64,000 nucleotides of DNA from Christensenella tenuis (GTDB lineage Bacteria; Bacillota; Clostridia; Christensenellales; Christensenellaceae): contig NZ_JACOON010000001.1 of the NCBI RefSeq assembly GCF_014287795.1, forward strand, positions 1 to 64,000, given 5' to 3'. Position numbers and translations under genes: made by a program. The stretch's first letter is position 1. Every line of letters starts with the position of its first letter. Below are positions 16,714 through 26,803 of the stretch, piece by piece. A model generated the notes under the pieces. It did not search any database. It worked only from the letters and a program-made list of their open reading frames with translations, and was not told the origin of the DNA.

Positions 16714-17517
16714 ATGATAGATTTTTTTGATACCTTTATCAATAATTGGGAGTTCTTTTTGCTCCTGTTTTTACGGATTTCGGGGTTGATTTTTTCATCT
16801 CCGATTTTTGGCAGAACGAATATTCCCAATATTGTGAAGATTGGTTATTGTGCCTGCATTGCCGTATTGTTCTTTATGTCTGCCCCCCAAATCACCGAAC
16901 AGATGGCCGCGTTTGATTATGGAGGGGATATTCTCCTCTTCATTCTGCTGTGTGTCAAGGAATTGCTGTTTGGCATCGTATTGGCCTATGTGTTGAACCT
17001 GTTTTTTCAGATGCTGGCCTTTACCGCGGGGCAAATGATTGATATGCAAATGGGGTTTGGTATGGTCAATGTTTTTGACGTTCAAAGCAACCTGAGCATA
17101 CCAATGATTGGGAATTTCCTGAATATTATCATGCTGCTCGTTTTTTTTGCAGTCAGGGGATATGAGCAATTGCTACGGATTATGGCGCTGACGATTGAGC
17201 AGATTCCCATTGGAGGCGTGACGTTTAACCCCCAGATAGGATGGGTTGCGCTTCAATTGTTTGTCGAAGTATTCCTGCTCGCCGTTATTGTGGCAATGCC
17301 GATCATAGGAGCTGGACTGCTGGGGGAGGCGTGTTTTGGCATTCTGATGAGGATGGTTCCGCAGATGAACGCTTTTTCCATCGGAATACCGGTAAAGATT
17401 ATACTTGGTTTTCTCGTGCTCCTTGCCCTGATACCGGTATATGTGAATTATATGCCGCAATTATTTGAACAAATGTTTGCGGGATTGGAACAGATGTTTG
17501 CAACACTGACAGGATAG
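16714..17517 (+). CDS. fliR: Flagellar export gate protein FliR
   Basis: Membrane gate subunit of 267 residues with several transmembrane helices. Family patterns include FLRISGLIFSSPIFGRTNIPNIVKIG near the start and the central GQMIDMQMGFGMVNVFD. It is 14 bases downstream of fliQ and 7 bases upstream of flhB; the ribosome site is weak, suggesting translational coupling. Confidence 0.96.
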   Translation: MIDFFDTFINNWEFFLLLFLRISGLIFSSPIFGRTNIPNIVKIGYCACIAVLFFMSAPQITEQMAAFDYGGDILLFILLCVKELLFGIVLAYVLNLFFQMLAFTAGQMIDMQMGFGMVNVFDVQSNLSIPMIGNFLNIIMLLVFFAVRGYEQLLRIMALTIEQIPIGGVTFNPQIGWVALQLFVEVFLLAVIVAMPIIGAGLLGEACFGILMRMVPQMNAFSIGIPVKIILGFLVLLALIPVYVNYMPQLFEQMFAGLEQMFATLTG

Positions 17518-17524
17518 ATAACGT

Positions 17525-18592
17525 ATGGCTGACAACAGTACTGGTGAAAAGACCGAAAGCGCTACCCCTAAGCGACGGCAAGACGCAAGGGAACGCGGAC
17601 AGGTGCTCAAGAGTATGGAGCTGGTAATGACCGGCTCGTTATTCATTATGTTCGGCGCACTGAAAGTTTTAACGCCGATGATTGCAGGGAACATCATGAA
17701 TTTTTCCGCGTCGTTCCTGTCAGGGCAATACTTGACAAATGAAGTGCTCAATGCAGACAACATTGGCCCGGTGATGCAGGAAATGATATTTGGCTTCCTG
17801 CAAATCATGTTGCCCATCCTGGCAATAGCGGTGCTGGGGGCGGTATTGCTTAATATTATCCAGACGGGATTTTTGTTTAGCACAAAAGCCCTGGAACCTA
17901 AAATGAGCCGGCTTAATATTGCGGAAGGATTTAAACGGATGTTTTCCGGGAGAACGTTATTTGAACTCCTGAAAGCAATTCTGAAGATAGTAGTGATCGG
18001 CGTAGTCATTTATACGGAAATCCAGGCGGATTTGCCGGCGTTTTCCATGATGTTGTCGCCCAGCCTGACCTCTACGATTCTGGAGGTGGCGGAATTAATT
18101 TTCAACGCCGGATTCAAGATTATGCTGTTCCTTTCGGCGATTGCACTGTTGGACTTTATGTTTCAGCGGAGAAAATATGAGAAAGACCTCATGATGACAA
18201 AATATGAAGTGCGTATGGAGATGAAGCAGCAGGAAGGAGATCCGCAAATCAAAGGGAAAATCCGGCAGAAGCAGCGGCAGATGGCTATGATGCGCATGAT
18301 GCAGGATGTTCCGGATGCGGATGTAATTATTACGAACCCAACGCATTATGCAATTGCGCTGCGATATGACGAAGAAAAAAGCAGCGCTCCAATCGTGGTG
18401 GCCAAAGGGAAAGATATGATTGCCCAGAAAATTAAAGAGATTGCGGCGGAACATAAAATTGAAATGGTTGAGAATAAGCCTTTGGCACGCAGCTTGTATG
18501 TAATGTGCGAAATCGGCGAACAAATACCTGTTGAGATGTATCAGGTTGTGGCTGAAATTCTTGCTCAGGTATATAAAAAAAGACATGGCTGA
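17525..18592 (+). CDS. flhB: Flagellar export substrate-switch protein FlhB
   Basis: Controls the change from hook to filament export. The 355-residue protein starts with the family sequence GEKTESATPKRRQDARERGQV, has four membrane segments (about 30-210), and a cytoplasmic domain with the autocleavage motif NPTH (VIITNPTHYAIALRY, near residue 270). The C-terminus (ENKPLARSLY, VAEILAQVY) is intact. Confidence 0.97.
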   Translation: MADNSTGEKTESATPKRRQDARERGQVLKSMELVMTGSLFIMFGALKVLTPMIAGNIMNFSASFLSGQYLTNEVLNADNIGPVMQEMIFGFLQIMLPILAIAVLGAVLLNIIQTGFLFSTKALEPKMSRLNIAEGFKRMFSGRTLFELLKAILKIVVIGVVIYTEIQADLPAFSMMLSPSLTSTILEVAELIFNAGFKIMLFLSAIALLDFMFQRRKYEKDLMMTKYEVRMEMKQQEGDPQIKGKIRQKQRQMAMMRMMQDVPDADVIITNPTHYAIALRYDEEKSSAPIVVAKGKDMIAQKIKEIAAEHKIEMVENKPLARSLYVMCEIGEQIPVEMYQVVAEILAQVYKKRHG

Positions 18593-18637
18593 TGCCGACG
18601 GAAATAAAAACGGTATCCCGGTAAATAGAGGTTTTGG

Positions 18638-20677
18638 ATGAAAGTAAAAGATACATTAATCGCAGGCGTAGTTTTAATCGTTGTATTGCTTATTATATTA
18701 CCGCTGCCCCCCACTATGCTGGATGTTTTGCTGGTAATTAATATATCTGTTTCCTTACTTGTGCTGATGATGACGCTTTATGTACATGAAGCGCTTGACT
18801 TCGCTGCGTTTCCATCTTTACTGTTGATTTTAACGCTGTTCCGACTGGGGCTGAATATTGCCTCCACACGGCTGATTCTGGGGAATGGAGGAGACGCAGG
18901 CAGCGTGATTGAAGCATTCGGCAGCTTTGCAACCGGGGGCAATCTGATTGTTGGAATTATTATATTCCTCATTATTATTGTCATACAATTTGTCGTCATT
19001 ACAAAAGGGGCGGAGCGCGTTGCGGAAGTGTCGGCAAGGTTTACGCTGGACGCTATGCCCGGAAAACAAATGGCGATTGACGCCGATCTGAATTCAGGAC
19101 TGATCAATGAACAGCAGGCAAAAGAACGGCGCGAAAAAATTGCGCGTGAAGCAGACTTCTATGGCGCTATGGACGGTTCCAGCAAATTTGTTAAGGGAGA
19201 TGCTATTGTCGGCATACTTATTACTGTCATTAATATTGTCGGCGGACTGATTATTGGCGCTATGTCCGGAGAGGGAGTACCTTTTGATGAAATTTTGCAG
19301 ACATATACCATTGCAACGATAGGCGATGGCCTTGTAAGCCAAATCCCCGCGCTGATGGTATCGACGGCAACCGGTATTATCGTAACCAGATCGGCATCGA
19401 AAGACAACCTGGGACGCGACCTCATCAATCAATTTACAAACCAACCTTATATTTTTTTGATACTTGGGGTCATGCTGATATGTATTAGTTTTATTCCAGG
19501 CCTGCCCAAAGCACCCATTTTTGTTATTGCCGGACTGGTTATTGCGATTGGCCTGGTGCTGATCCGGGCCGATAAAAAGACCGTGCAGCCGAAAATTGAG
19601 GAAGACAAAGCGATTGCCGCGGCAAAAGAAAAAAGAAAGCCGGAAAACGTCACATCCCTGCTGCAAGTAGAGTTAATAGGGATTGAACTGGGATATGGGC
19701 TGATTCCCCTGGTGGATACCAGCCAGGGCGGAGACCTGCTTGAAAGGGTCATTATGATTCGCAGGCAATGTGCGATTGACCTTGGAATTATTGTTCCGGT
19801 TATCAGGATACGGGATAATATCCAGCTTGGAACAAATGAATATGTAATAAAAATCAAAGGCGTTGAAGTGGCGAAAGGCGAGGTCATGCTGGACCATGTT
19901 CTCGCACTGAGCACAAACGAAGTGAAAGGAAAAATCCAGGGAATTGATACAGTCGAGCCTACGTTTGGACTGCCGGCGGTCTGGGTTCCTGAAAGCGAGC
20001 GGGAAAAGGCTGAGCTTCTAGGTTATACGACAGTAGACGCGCCGTCGGTGATTGCGACTCACCTGACAGAAACGATCAAGCGGCATGCTTCCGAACTGCT
20101 GACACGCCAGCAGGTGCAGACGCTGGTGGATAATCTGAAAGCAACCCAGCCGGCCTTGGTGGAAGAAGCGATTCCAAAGCTCTTTTCACTAGGCGAAATT
20201 CAAAAGGTATTGAGCAACCTGCTCGATGAGAATATTCCGATCCGGGATATGGGGACGATAGTAGAGACGCTGGCTGATTGCGGCAAGGTTGTGCGCGATA
20301 CGGATCTCCTAACTGAATATACGCGTAAAAGTTTACGGCGCGCTATATCAAAACGTTTTGTCCCAAACGATAAGGCAAGGGTAATTACGCTTGATCCGGC
20401 TCTGGAAAACCTGATTGCAGAGAAGACAAAACAGACGGAGCAGGGGACTTATGTAGCCCTTTCGCAGGATGAACTGCAACGGATTTATGGGCATTTACAG
20501 GAAATGATAGAAAAAATGAATCAATTGGGAATAACTCCTATTGTACTGACCTCGCCCTTGGTCAGGCGGCAGTTCAAAAATATAACGAGCACGATGGTTC
20601 CTGATCTGATTGTATTGTCATATAACGAACTGGAAAACAATGTAGAAGTTTTTTCGGATGGCGTAATAGGATTGTAA
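18638..20677 (+). CDS. flhA: Flagellar export component FlhA
   Basis: Large export-gate ring protein of 679 residues. The N-terminal half holds about eight membrane helices and the FHIPEP region (ARFTLDAMPGKQMAIDADLNSGLI); the C-terminal half is the cytosolic docking domain that binds chaperone-substrate complexes (ELGYGLIPLVD, RDMGTIVETLADCG, SYNEL.N). Length and motifs are standard. AGAGG precedes ATG 18638. Confidence 0.98.
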   Translation: MKVKDTLIAGVVLIVVLLIILPLPPTMLDVLLVINISVSLLVLMMTLYVHEALDFAAFPSLLLILTLFRLGLNIASTRLILGNGGDAGSVIEAFGSFATGGNLIVGIIIFLIIIVIQFVVITKGAERVAEVSARFTLDAMPGKQMAIDADLNSGLINEQQAKERREKIAREADFYGAMDGSSKFVKGDAIVGILITVINIVGGLIIGAMSGEGVPFDEILQTYTIATIGDGLVSQIPALMVSTATGIIVTRSASKDNLGRDLINQFTNQPYIFLILGVMLICISFIPGLPKAPIFVIAGLVIAIGLVLIRADKKTVQPKIEEDKAIAAAKEKRKPENVTSLLQVELIGIELGYGLIPLVDTSQGGDLLERVIMIRRQCAIDLGIIVPVIRIRDNIQLGTNEYVIKIKGVEVAKGEVMLDHVLALSTNEVKGKIQGIDTVEPTFGLPAVWVPESEREKAELLGYTTVDAPSVIATHLTETIKRHASELLTRQQVQTLVDNLKATQPALVEEAIPKLFSLGEIQKVLSNLLDENIPIRDMGTIVETLADCGKVVRDTDLLTEYTRKSLRRAISKRFVPNDKARVITLDPALENLIAEKTKQTEQGTYVALSQDELQRIYGHLQEMIEKMNQLGITPIVLTSPLVRRQFKNITSTMVPDLIVLSYNELENNVEVFSDGVIGL

Positions 20678-20701
20678 ATTTTGAAAGAAGAGGGAAAAAA
20701 G

Positions 20702-21829
20702 ATGAAATTCAAGAAATTCCGTGCGGACAACATGGCACAGGCAATGGAAATTATCAAAGATGAAATTGGACCGGATGCAGTCATCATGAGCAGCAAACAG
20801 GTCAATAAGAAAAAAGGAATTTTAGGCCTGTTTTCAAAAAAAGAATTCGAAGTGGTGGCAGGATATGAAGAACACAAGCCGGTGAAAACTAATTTTCAAA
20901 GCATGCTGTCTCAGGAAAGGCTTCCTACTGCTGATTATGCTGGAGCTACCGCGACAAATGATACAGAATTGGCCGGAAGCTTGGACGAATTAAAAGGAAT
21001 GATCGCCAGGCTTTCAGAGCGCGTAGATCATGCGGAAAGCCCGGTCGAAAAAAGGTATTCAAGAAACGTTATGGCCATTTACCGAAACCTGGTAAAAAAT
21101 GACATCGGTGCAGGAATCGCCGAAGAAATTTGCGCGCAAACTGAGGCGGTAGTGGTGAATCGAAAGGCAAACGCCGGTGACGTCGCCGCCAATTTGCTTA
21201 AAGATATGTTGGGAAAACCCCAGCCAATTGAGCATACAAAATATAAACAGAGGGTAATTATGCTGGTAGGGCCGACAGGAGTGGGCAAGACGACAACATT
21301 GGTGAAGCTGGCCTACATGCTGGTATATCAGGAGAAACTGAATGTCGGGGTTATCAATACGGATTCATTCCGCGTAGCCGCGCAGGAACATTTGAAAGCA
21401 TATTGTGAAATCCTGCAAACAGATTTGTTGACCGTGTATAAACCGGACGAAATTTCCGATGCCATCAAAGCATTTCAGGATAAAGATGTAATTTTGATTG
21501 ATACGGCCGGCAAGGTGTCGGATGATCTTGGATACCGCAAAGATATTGAAAAAATCGTGGGAAGCGGAAAGATTGACGATATTTATGTCACGCTTTCAGC
21601 TTCAACCTCAACACGGGTTTTGGAGAAAACAATCGAGAACTATAAATTTCTACAAAAGTACAACGTGATTGTTACGAAAATCGATGAAACTGCCTATCGG
21701 GGAGTGTTTTTCTATATTGCAAAAATGAGCGGAATGCCTCTTTCCTATGTTTCGATAGGGCAAAATGTTCCGGATGATATCAAAGTAGTAGATACCGCTG
21801 AAATCGTAAAAACAGTATTGGGAAAATAG
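20702..21829 (+). CDS. flhF: Flagellar SRP-like GTPase FlhF
   Basis: SRP-type GTPase that controls flagellar number and placement. The 375-residue protein starts MKFKKFRADNMAQAMEIIKDEIGPDAVI, the usual FlhF N-terminus, and has GPTGVGKTTTLVKL (P-loop), DSFRVAAQEHLKAY, DTAGK and TKIDE motifs. ATG 20702 follows GAAGAGGGA; an in-frame TTG at 20681 is less likely. Together with FlhG directly downstream, it suggests a controlled flagellar pattern, polar or few. Confidence 0.95.
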   Translation: MKFKKFRADNMAQAMEIIKDEIGPDAVIMSSKQVNKKKGILGLFSKKEFEVVAGYEEHKPVKTNFQSMLSQERLPTADYAGATATNDTELAGSLDELKGMIARLSERVDHAESPVEKRYSRNVMAIYRNLVKNDIGAGIAEEICAQTEAVVVNRKANAGDVAANLLKDMLGKPQPIEHTKYKQRVIMLVGPTGVGKTTTLVKLAYMLVYQEKLNVGVINTDSFRVAAQEHLKAYCEILQTDLLTVYKPDEISDAIKAFQDKDVILIDTAGKVSDDLGYRKDIEKIVGSGKIDDIYVTLSASTSTRVLEKTIENYKFLQKYNVIVTKIDETAYRGVFFYIAKMSGMPLSYVSIGQNVPDDIKVVDTAEIVKTVLGK

Positions 21830-21830
21830 T

Positions 21831-22736
21831 ATGAGCGAACAAGAAAGAACCTTGCGTGATGCCGTTGCAAAACAAGCGTCGTTAGGAAATAGAAGATCAG
21901 AATTCAATAATTCCGCTAAAAAAGCAAATATTTTTTGCGTTACAAGCGGCAAAGGGGGAGTGGGAAAAACATGCTTTTCAGTTAACTTCGCTCTTGCGCT
22001 GGCAAAATGCGGAAAAAAAGTGATTATCATAGACGGCGATTTTGGCTTTTCCAATGTGAATATTATGTTGGGGAAAAATGCGAAATATACACTTGAACAT
22101 ATAGTGCATGGTGAAAAGCGGCTGGAAGATGTAATGGAAGAGTGCTATCCGAATGTTTGGTATATTTCCGGGGGATCCGGGGTATCGGAACTCGTGAAAA
22201 TGCGCGACGATCAAATGGAAAAAATAATTGAACAATTGGGTATCCTTGAACGGGAAATGGACTATATCATTTTTGATACCGGGGCCGGGATGAATGACAA
22301 TATTATGAAGATGATTCATGCCAGCGATCAGGCGATTCTTATCACGACGCCGGAGCCCACATCTATTTTGGACAGTTATGTCGTGCTGAAGACAGCCAGT
22401 GAAGAGATGCCGGTTGGCAATGTAACGGCCGTTATAAATAAAGCGGCTTCCGAGAAAGAGGCAGTGGAAACTTTTCACAATTTTTCGAACGTAGTCCATA
22501 GATATTTAAAATGCGATGTCGATATGCTTGGGTTCATACCTTTTGATTCACGGGTTCCGCAGGCCATCACCGCTATGGTTCCGTATATCGTAAAATATCC
22601 GGGAAGCGCCGTAGCATACCAATTCCAGCAAATTGCAAGCAGAATTACCAATTCACATCCGGAGAAAAAAGAAGGCGGATTAAAAAATTTTATTTTACGG
22701 CTAATCAGAGGGAGAGGGAACCGCAATGCTGGATAA
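21831..22736 (+). CDS. flhG: FlhG/YlxH-type MinD-like ATPase
   Basis: MinD/ParA family ATPase that works with FlhF to limit flagellar number. The 301-residue protein has a short charged N-terminus including a DAVAKQA.LGN DQAxxLR-like activator helix, the deviant Walker A KGGVGKT, the switch DGDFGFSNVNIMLG and IIFDTGAGMND. It begins 1 base after flhF ends and its end overlaps the PilZ gene by 11 bases, so the three are co-translated. Confidence 0.94.
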   Translation: MSEQERTLRDAVAKQASLGNRRSEFNNSAKKANIFCVTSGKGGVGKTCFSVNFALALAKCGKKVIIIDGDFGFSNVNIMLGKNAKYTLEHIVHGEKRLEDVMEECYPNVWYISGGSGVSELVKMRDDQMEKIIEQLGILEREMDYIIFDTGAGMNDNIMKMIHASDQAILITTPEPTSILDSYVVLKTASEEMPVGNVTAVINKAASEKEAVETFHNFSNVVHRYLKCDVDMLGFIPFDSRVPQAITAMVPYIVKYPGSAVAYQFQQIASRITNSHPEKKEGGLKNFILRLIRGRGNRNAG

Positions 22737-23346
22737 GAAACAACATTTGAAAGTCGGAGGCCTGCTTATGATACTGACGCAGACCGGAAGGATAGAAACG
22801 AAAGTTGAAAAGATTTCAGGCAATTCGGTTTGGGTACTCAACATATCCAATGAACTTGAAAAAGCCGGCATGGCCGGAAAGAAGATCGAGGCGATCTACC
22901 TTATGGACACGAGCGTCTATTTCTTGAAAGCGGAGGTCAAATATAAAGAGGATTTTATTGACGGGATTTCCATGACACGCATTGTCCTGTTGGAGGCGCC
23001 CGTTAAAAATGAGCGCAGGGAATCATTTCGTTTAAGACAGTCCTTTGATTTATATCTCACCGAACCGGACGGAGAGAAGAAACAAAAATTATATGGCGTT
23101 GATATTTCGGACACGGGATTAGGGTTCCTTTCCAGGGGGGCATATCCGTGCGGCGAGGTGTTTTATTTTGAGTTTACACTTGGAGATCAACAGTATCTCC
23201 TAACAGGAGAAATCGTACGCGTGATACCTCCGGACTCCGGAAATGTGATGTTTAAAGTTGGAGTAAGGTTTGTAGCCTTACCGGAGCCTATGAAAAAGGG
23301 TATCAGAAAATATATCTATATGCAGCAGGCGGCAAAAAGGAAGTGA
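22726..23346 (+). CDS. YcgR-like flagellar brake protein with PilZ domain
   Basis: Predicted c-di-GMP receptor that slows the motor. The 206-residue protein has the N-terminal YcgR (PilZN) beta domain (about 1-95) and a PilZ domain (about 96-200) with both c-di-GMP-binding motifs, RRESFR and DISDTGLGF. It overlaps flhG by 11 bases and has its own GAGGG site. Its presence in the motility operon, with GGDEF, EAL and HD-GYP genes under sigma-28 or nearby, points to a c-di-GMP brake circuit. Confidence 0.9.
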   Translation: MLDKKQHLKVGGLLMILTQTGRIETKVEKISGNSVWVLNISNELEKAGMAGKKIEAIYLMDTSVYFLKAEVKYKEDFIDGISMTRIVLLEAPVKNERRESFRLRQSFDLYLTEPDGEKKQKLYGVDISDTGLGFLSRGAYPCGEVFYFEFTLGDQQYLLTGEIVRVIPPDSGNVMFKVGVRFVALPEPMKKGIRKYIYMQQAAKRK

Positions 23347-23389
23347 ATCGGAAAGAAGAACAGGGCGGCATCAGCGGAGGTAAAACTGG

Positions 23390-24184
23390 TTGACAAAGAA
23401 ACATGAAAGAGAGCCTAAGGAGTTATGGGACGCATACATCAAAGATCCAACTGTAGAAAACAGGAATCAAATAGTTGAGAATTATCTATATTTGGTAAAG
23501 GCAATTGTTCTTAGGATGTCCCCGCTGTACCAGACGACCTTTCGCGATTACGATGACTTAATCAGCAATGGAGTCCTGGGATTAATGGATGCAGTACAAA
23601 AATTTGATCCCAAACGCAATATTAAATTCGAGACGTATGCCCAGCGGAGGATCCGCGGGGCGATTCTCGATTATATGCGGCAACAGGATTGGATTCCCAA
23701 CAATATGCGAAAAGAAATCAAACAAGTAAAGCAAGCTTACGACGACTTGATTCTTGAACTTCAGCGGCCTCCGGAGTATGAAGAAGTGGCAAAGCGGCTG
23801 GGTATTTCACCAGGAAAAGTAAAAAAGATATTTTTCAACGACTATCAATACAGCCTGCTGCACTTTGAAGATATTATCAACGAAGTGACCTATCGTTCCG
23901 AGTTTGTAAATCCGGAACCGGATTTGCTGAGGCATCAAAAATCCAGCGCCGGGCAAACACCGGAAGAAAACATACTGCGCAAAGAGACGCATGAGGAACT
24001 GGTTGAACTGCTGCGGACACTTCCTGAAAATGAGCGGATTGTTTTGGATTTATATTATGTTAAGGAGCTTAAGGTAAAAGACATAGCTCACATAATGGAT
24101 TTAACTGAGTCGCGTATTTCACAGATACACAGGTCGGCAATTCGTAAAATTGCTGACATGTATGAAAAGAAATATCAGGAGTAG
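23390..24184 (+). CDS. fliA: Flagellar sigma factor sigma-28 (FliA/SigD)
   Basis: RNA polymerase sigma factor for late flagellar and chemotaxis genes. The 264-residue protein has region 2 (YDDLISNGVLGLMDAVQKFDPKRNIKFETYAQRRIRGAILDYMR), region 3, and region 4 (LPENERIVLDLYY.KELKVKDIAHIMDLTESRISQIHRSAI). It starts with TTG 23390, nine bases after GGAGG; the ATG at 23403 is out of frame. Its predicted targets here are the TAAA-N15-GCCGATAA boxes; its antagonist FlgM is at 28808. Confidence 0.97.
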   Translation: MTKKHEREPKELWDAYIKDPTVENRNQIVENYLYLVKAIVLRMSPLYQTTFRDYDDLISNGVLGLMDAVQKFDPKRNIKFETYAQRRIRGAILDYMRQQDWIPNNMRKEIKQVKQAYDDLILELQRPPEYEEVAKRLGISPGKVKKIFFNDYQYSLLHFEDIINEVTYRSEFVNPEPDLLRHQKSSAGQTPEENILRKETHEELVELLRTLPENERIVLDLYYVKELKVKDIAHIMDLTESRISQIHRSAIRKIADMYEKKYQE

Positions 24185-24220
24185 CTTGGCAAATAATTTC
24201 ACAGACGGAGCGTAGCGAAA

Positions 24221-25864
24221 ATGGAAAAAATTGACATGGAAAAGAGGCAAGAAGAACTGGGAGCACCTGTAAAGAATAATGGATACAGGCTCTATTACCG
24301 GGAAGATGGAGTGTATCTTGCAATCGATCCCTCCGCCGTTAATCAAAACGAAATGAATCTACATCGGATGATTCAATATATTAAACGCAAAAAATTAGAG
24401 AATCCTTATTTTGACGTCATCAGTGAAATGGTTTCCAACATACGGCACGCAGAAGAAAAAATTGCCGAGACACAGGACGAAGTAATTTTGGATGAGGAAT
24501 TATGTGTGGAACTCTCTGCCGACCAAATGCAGGCTTACCTGACTTTATTGCCACCGGATATAGGAGGAAAAAAACTTTCCAGGGAAGATGCAAAGGCCGT
24601 TTTAGAGCAAAAGTACCATGTTAGCTATGGAGTCGATGAAGATAAGCTGAACGAAATTTTTGACAGGAAACTATACGGCGAGAAATTTTTGATTGCAACT
24701 GGACGTGAACCTGAACGCGGGGAAGACGGAAGCTTGGAATATTATTTCAACCATAAAAATTCTGGAGGAAAAATTACCTACGATGAAAAGGGACGGGCAG
24801 ATTTTAAAAATATGCTGACTTTTGAAAAAGTGACCGATGGGCAGATATTGGTGAAACGCATTCTTGCTACACATGGTGTGGAGGGAATCAATGTTTGCGG
24901 AAAAACGTTACCGGCGATGAAGGGGAAAGAAGCTGCATTGCCCAAAGTTGGCAAGAACGTCCGCATCTCTAAAGATAAGACGGAAATTTTTTCAGCCATA
25001 GACGGCGAGGTAACGATCCGCGGAGGAAGAATTACTGTTCTGCCAAACGTGACCATTGAGGGGGATGTTGACATGTCTGTTGGCAACATCGAATTTGATG
25101 GAGATATCGTAATTAAAGGAAACGTTAACCAGGGTTTTATGATTAAAAGTTCAGGGGACATTATAGTCCACGGGTTCGTTGAAGCCGCCACGCTTGAAAG
25201 CGGCGGGAATATCATAGCAAAGGGAGGCATCAAAGGGGCGGACCGCGGCGAAGCAACCGCAAAAGGAAATATCTCAGCTTTGTTTATTGAACGGATGAAA
25301 ATTACTGCCGAAGGAAACGTAACTGCGGGTACAATCGTTAACAGCACTGTCGTTAGCGAGGGATATGTAGATGTATCCGGAGGCCGGGGACGGTTAATTG
25401 GAGGGAAAGTCAGCGCTGGGAAATATGTCGTTGCCAAAAGAATTGGCTCTGATGCCGGAATACAAACAGAAATCCACATTGGCATGCTTGCCCAAAAGCG
25501 CAGACGCCTGGAAGAGGTGGAGCCTGAAATCAATGCGTTATCCACAAATATCGGAAGGATGAATCTGGCGCTGAATAACCAGAATTCAAATATAGCCGGC
25601 AAAGCACGGCTGGAACTCGTTATTTCCCTATCAAAAATGAAAGAAGAGAAGAAGCGGTTGGAACAGGAAAAGACAGAATTGGAAGAATTGATAAAAGAAA
25701 CAAAAGATGGCAATGTACATGTATTGGAAACGATTTATAAAGGCGTGAAAATTTTCTTCGGGAAAATTTGTTATATCGTCCCATATGACAATGAATACGT
25801 GACTTACTATAAGGATAAAAAGGACGTTCTGACAGCGGCATGCCGTTTTATTCCGGAAAAGTAA
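24221..25864 (+). CDS. FapA family protein (DUF342)
   Basis: A 547-residue cytosolic protein. After an N-terminal alpha/beta part comes the FapA core with a right-handed beta-helix (about 255-400, repeated GDVDMSVGNIEFDGDIVIKGNV-like strands) and a C-terminal coiled coil (about 425-500). In other bacteria DUF342/FapA proteins affect polar or membrane localisation and motility, but the exact role is not settled. It follows fliA, where Bacillota often carry such genes, and is part of the same run. Confidence 0.85.
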   Translation: MEKIDMEKRQEELGAPVKNNGYRLYYREDGVYLAIDPSAVNQNEMNLHRMIQYIKRKKLENPYFDVISEMVSNIRHAEEKIAETQDEVILDEELCVELSADQMQAYLTLLPPDIGGKKLSREDAKAVLEQKYHVSYGVDEDKLNEIFDRKLYGEKFLIATGREPERGEDGSLEYYFNHKNSGGKITYDEKGRADFKNMLTFEKVTDGQILVKRILATHGVEGINVCGKTLPAMKGKEAALPKVGKNVRISKDKTEIFSAIDGEVTIRGGRITVLPNVTIEGDVDMSVGNIEFDGDIVIKGNVNQGFMIKSSGDIIVHGFVEAATLESGGNIIAKGGIKGADRGEATAKGNISALFIERMKITAEGNVTAGTIVNSTVVSEGYVDVSGGRGRLIGGKVSAGKYVVAKRIGSDAGIQTEIHIGMLAQKRRRLEEVEPEINALSTNIGRMNLALNNQNSNIAGKARLELVISLSKMKEEKKRLEQEKTELEELIKETKDGNVHVLETIYKGVKIFFGKICYIVPYDNEYVTYYKDKKDVLTAACRFIPEK

Positions 25865-25895
25865 CAAGCGAATAAAATGAAAGGGCGAAAAAATT

Positions 25896-26231
25896 ATGAT
25901 ACGTGGAATTGACAGCCAAATTATGATAAACAAATCTATCGATTATGCCAAACAACTGACCGACCAAAACAGCAATGTCCAGCAGGCAAAAGATTTCATC
26001 GCAGAGATGGAAAAAGCGCAGATGGAACACAATGACAAAACGGTCAGCCAAACAGAAGAAACGGAGCAGGAACGAATACGCAGAGAAAAGGAAGGACAGG
26101 ACAGTCAAAATTCCCGGACTATGCAGGATGCGCATAGAGAGCCGGAGGACAGGATGGCAGCAGGGGATGACCTGGAAGCGGAAATTGAAGCGCAAGAAGG
26201 CCTAGGAAGTTCGATTGATATCAATATATAA
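25896..26231 (+). CDS. Small charged protein of the motility operon
   Basis: A 111-residue hydrophilic protein, rich in Glu, Gln and Arg, probably largely helical or disordered (AKQLTDQNSNVQQAKDFIAEMEKAQME, then a Glu/Arg-rich linker). No membrane segment or known motif is recognised. It lies 31 bases after fapA and 17 bases before the SwrB-like gene with a GGGCG site, so it is co-expressed with the motility genes. No function is proposed. Confidence 0.65.
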   Translation: MIRGIDSQIMINKSIDYAKQLTDQNSNVQQAKDFIAEMEKAQMEHNDKTVSQTEETEQERIRREKEGQDSQNSRTMQDAHREPEDRMAAGDDLEAEIEAQEGLGSSIDINI

Positions 26232-26248
26232 TGGAGGAAGCAATATAA

Positions 26249-26731
26249 ATGGAAACGGAATATTTTTTATTTGCACTTATGATTTTCGGAATGGTAGTTG
26301 CCGTATTATTCCTCATTTTTAAAGGGTTCAAAAAAGCCGGCTCCCAAAATGGGAAAGATCGATCTGCACTTGAAGAGCAAGAAAAAAAGGTGATGTTATT
26401 GTATTTTGAGGTGGAAGATATGCTAAATTCTCTGAAAGAATACATTGGCCATACGGATGAAACGATCAGATTGAAAACAGAAAAGCTGGAGGCCCTGTCG
26501 GACAATATACACCTAAAAAGCACGCTGGATGCCAGCAAAAGAGAACGTATAGAAAGCGATGGGAAGCAGGAAGAAAAGGAGCGGGAAAGAGAAGTTGACT
26601 GGAAAGACGAAAGCCTCCATAAAAAAGTCATGGAATGTTACCAAAACGGGGAAGACGAAGATGAAATTGCAGAGAAATACAGGATATCCCGAAGCGAAGT
26701 TCGTTTTATTATAAAGCTGTCTGGAAAGTGA
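26249..26731 (+). CDS. SwrB-like membrane-anchored coiled-coil protein
   Basis: A 160-residue protein with one N-terminal transmembrane helix (about 6-26, LFALMIFGMVVAVLFLIF), a coiled coil (about 40-110) and a C-terminal helix-turn-helix-like segment (YQNGEDEDEIAEKYRISRSEVRFII). Architecture and position close behind the flagellar sigma gene resemble B. subtilis SwrB (YlxL), which promotes basal body maturation. Sequence similarity cannot be judged here, so the name is by layout. The following gap carries a sigma-28 promoter. Confidence 0.65.
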   Translation: METEYFLFALMIFGMVVAVLFLIFKGFKKAGSQNGKDRSALEEQEKKVMLLYFEVEDMLNSLKEYIGHTDETIRLKTEKLEALSDNIHLKSTLDASKRERIESDGKQEEKEREREVDWKDESLHKKVMECYQNGEDEDEIAEKYRISRSEVRFIIKLSGK

Positions 26732-26745
26732 TATTTCGACACATC

Positions 26746-26772
26746 TAAAGTTTTTATGAGAATCGCCGATAA
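26746..26772 (+). promoter_or_regulatory. Sigma-28 promoter of the flhO-csrA late operon
   Basis: TAAA at 26746-26749, 15 bases, and a perfect GCCGATAA at 26765-26772, the best match in the window. It would transcribe flhO, flhP, yvyF, flgM, flgN, flgK, flgL, the DUF6470 gene, fliW and csrA, ending at the terminator at 34131. Confidence 0.88.
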
Positions 26773-26803
26773 TATATGTAGAGTTACCTAACGGGAGGAC
26801 AAT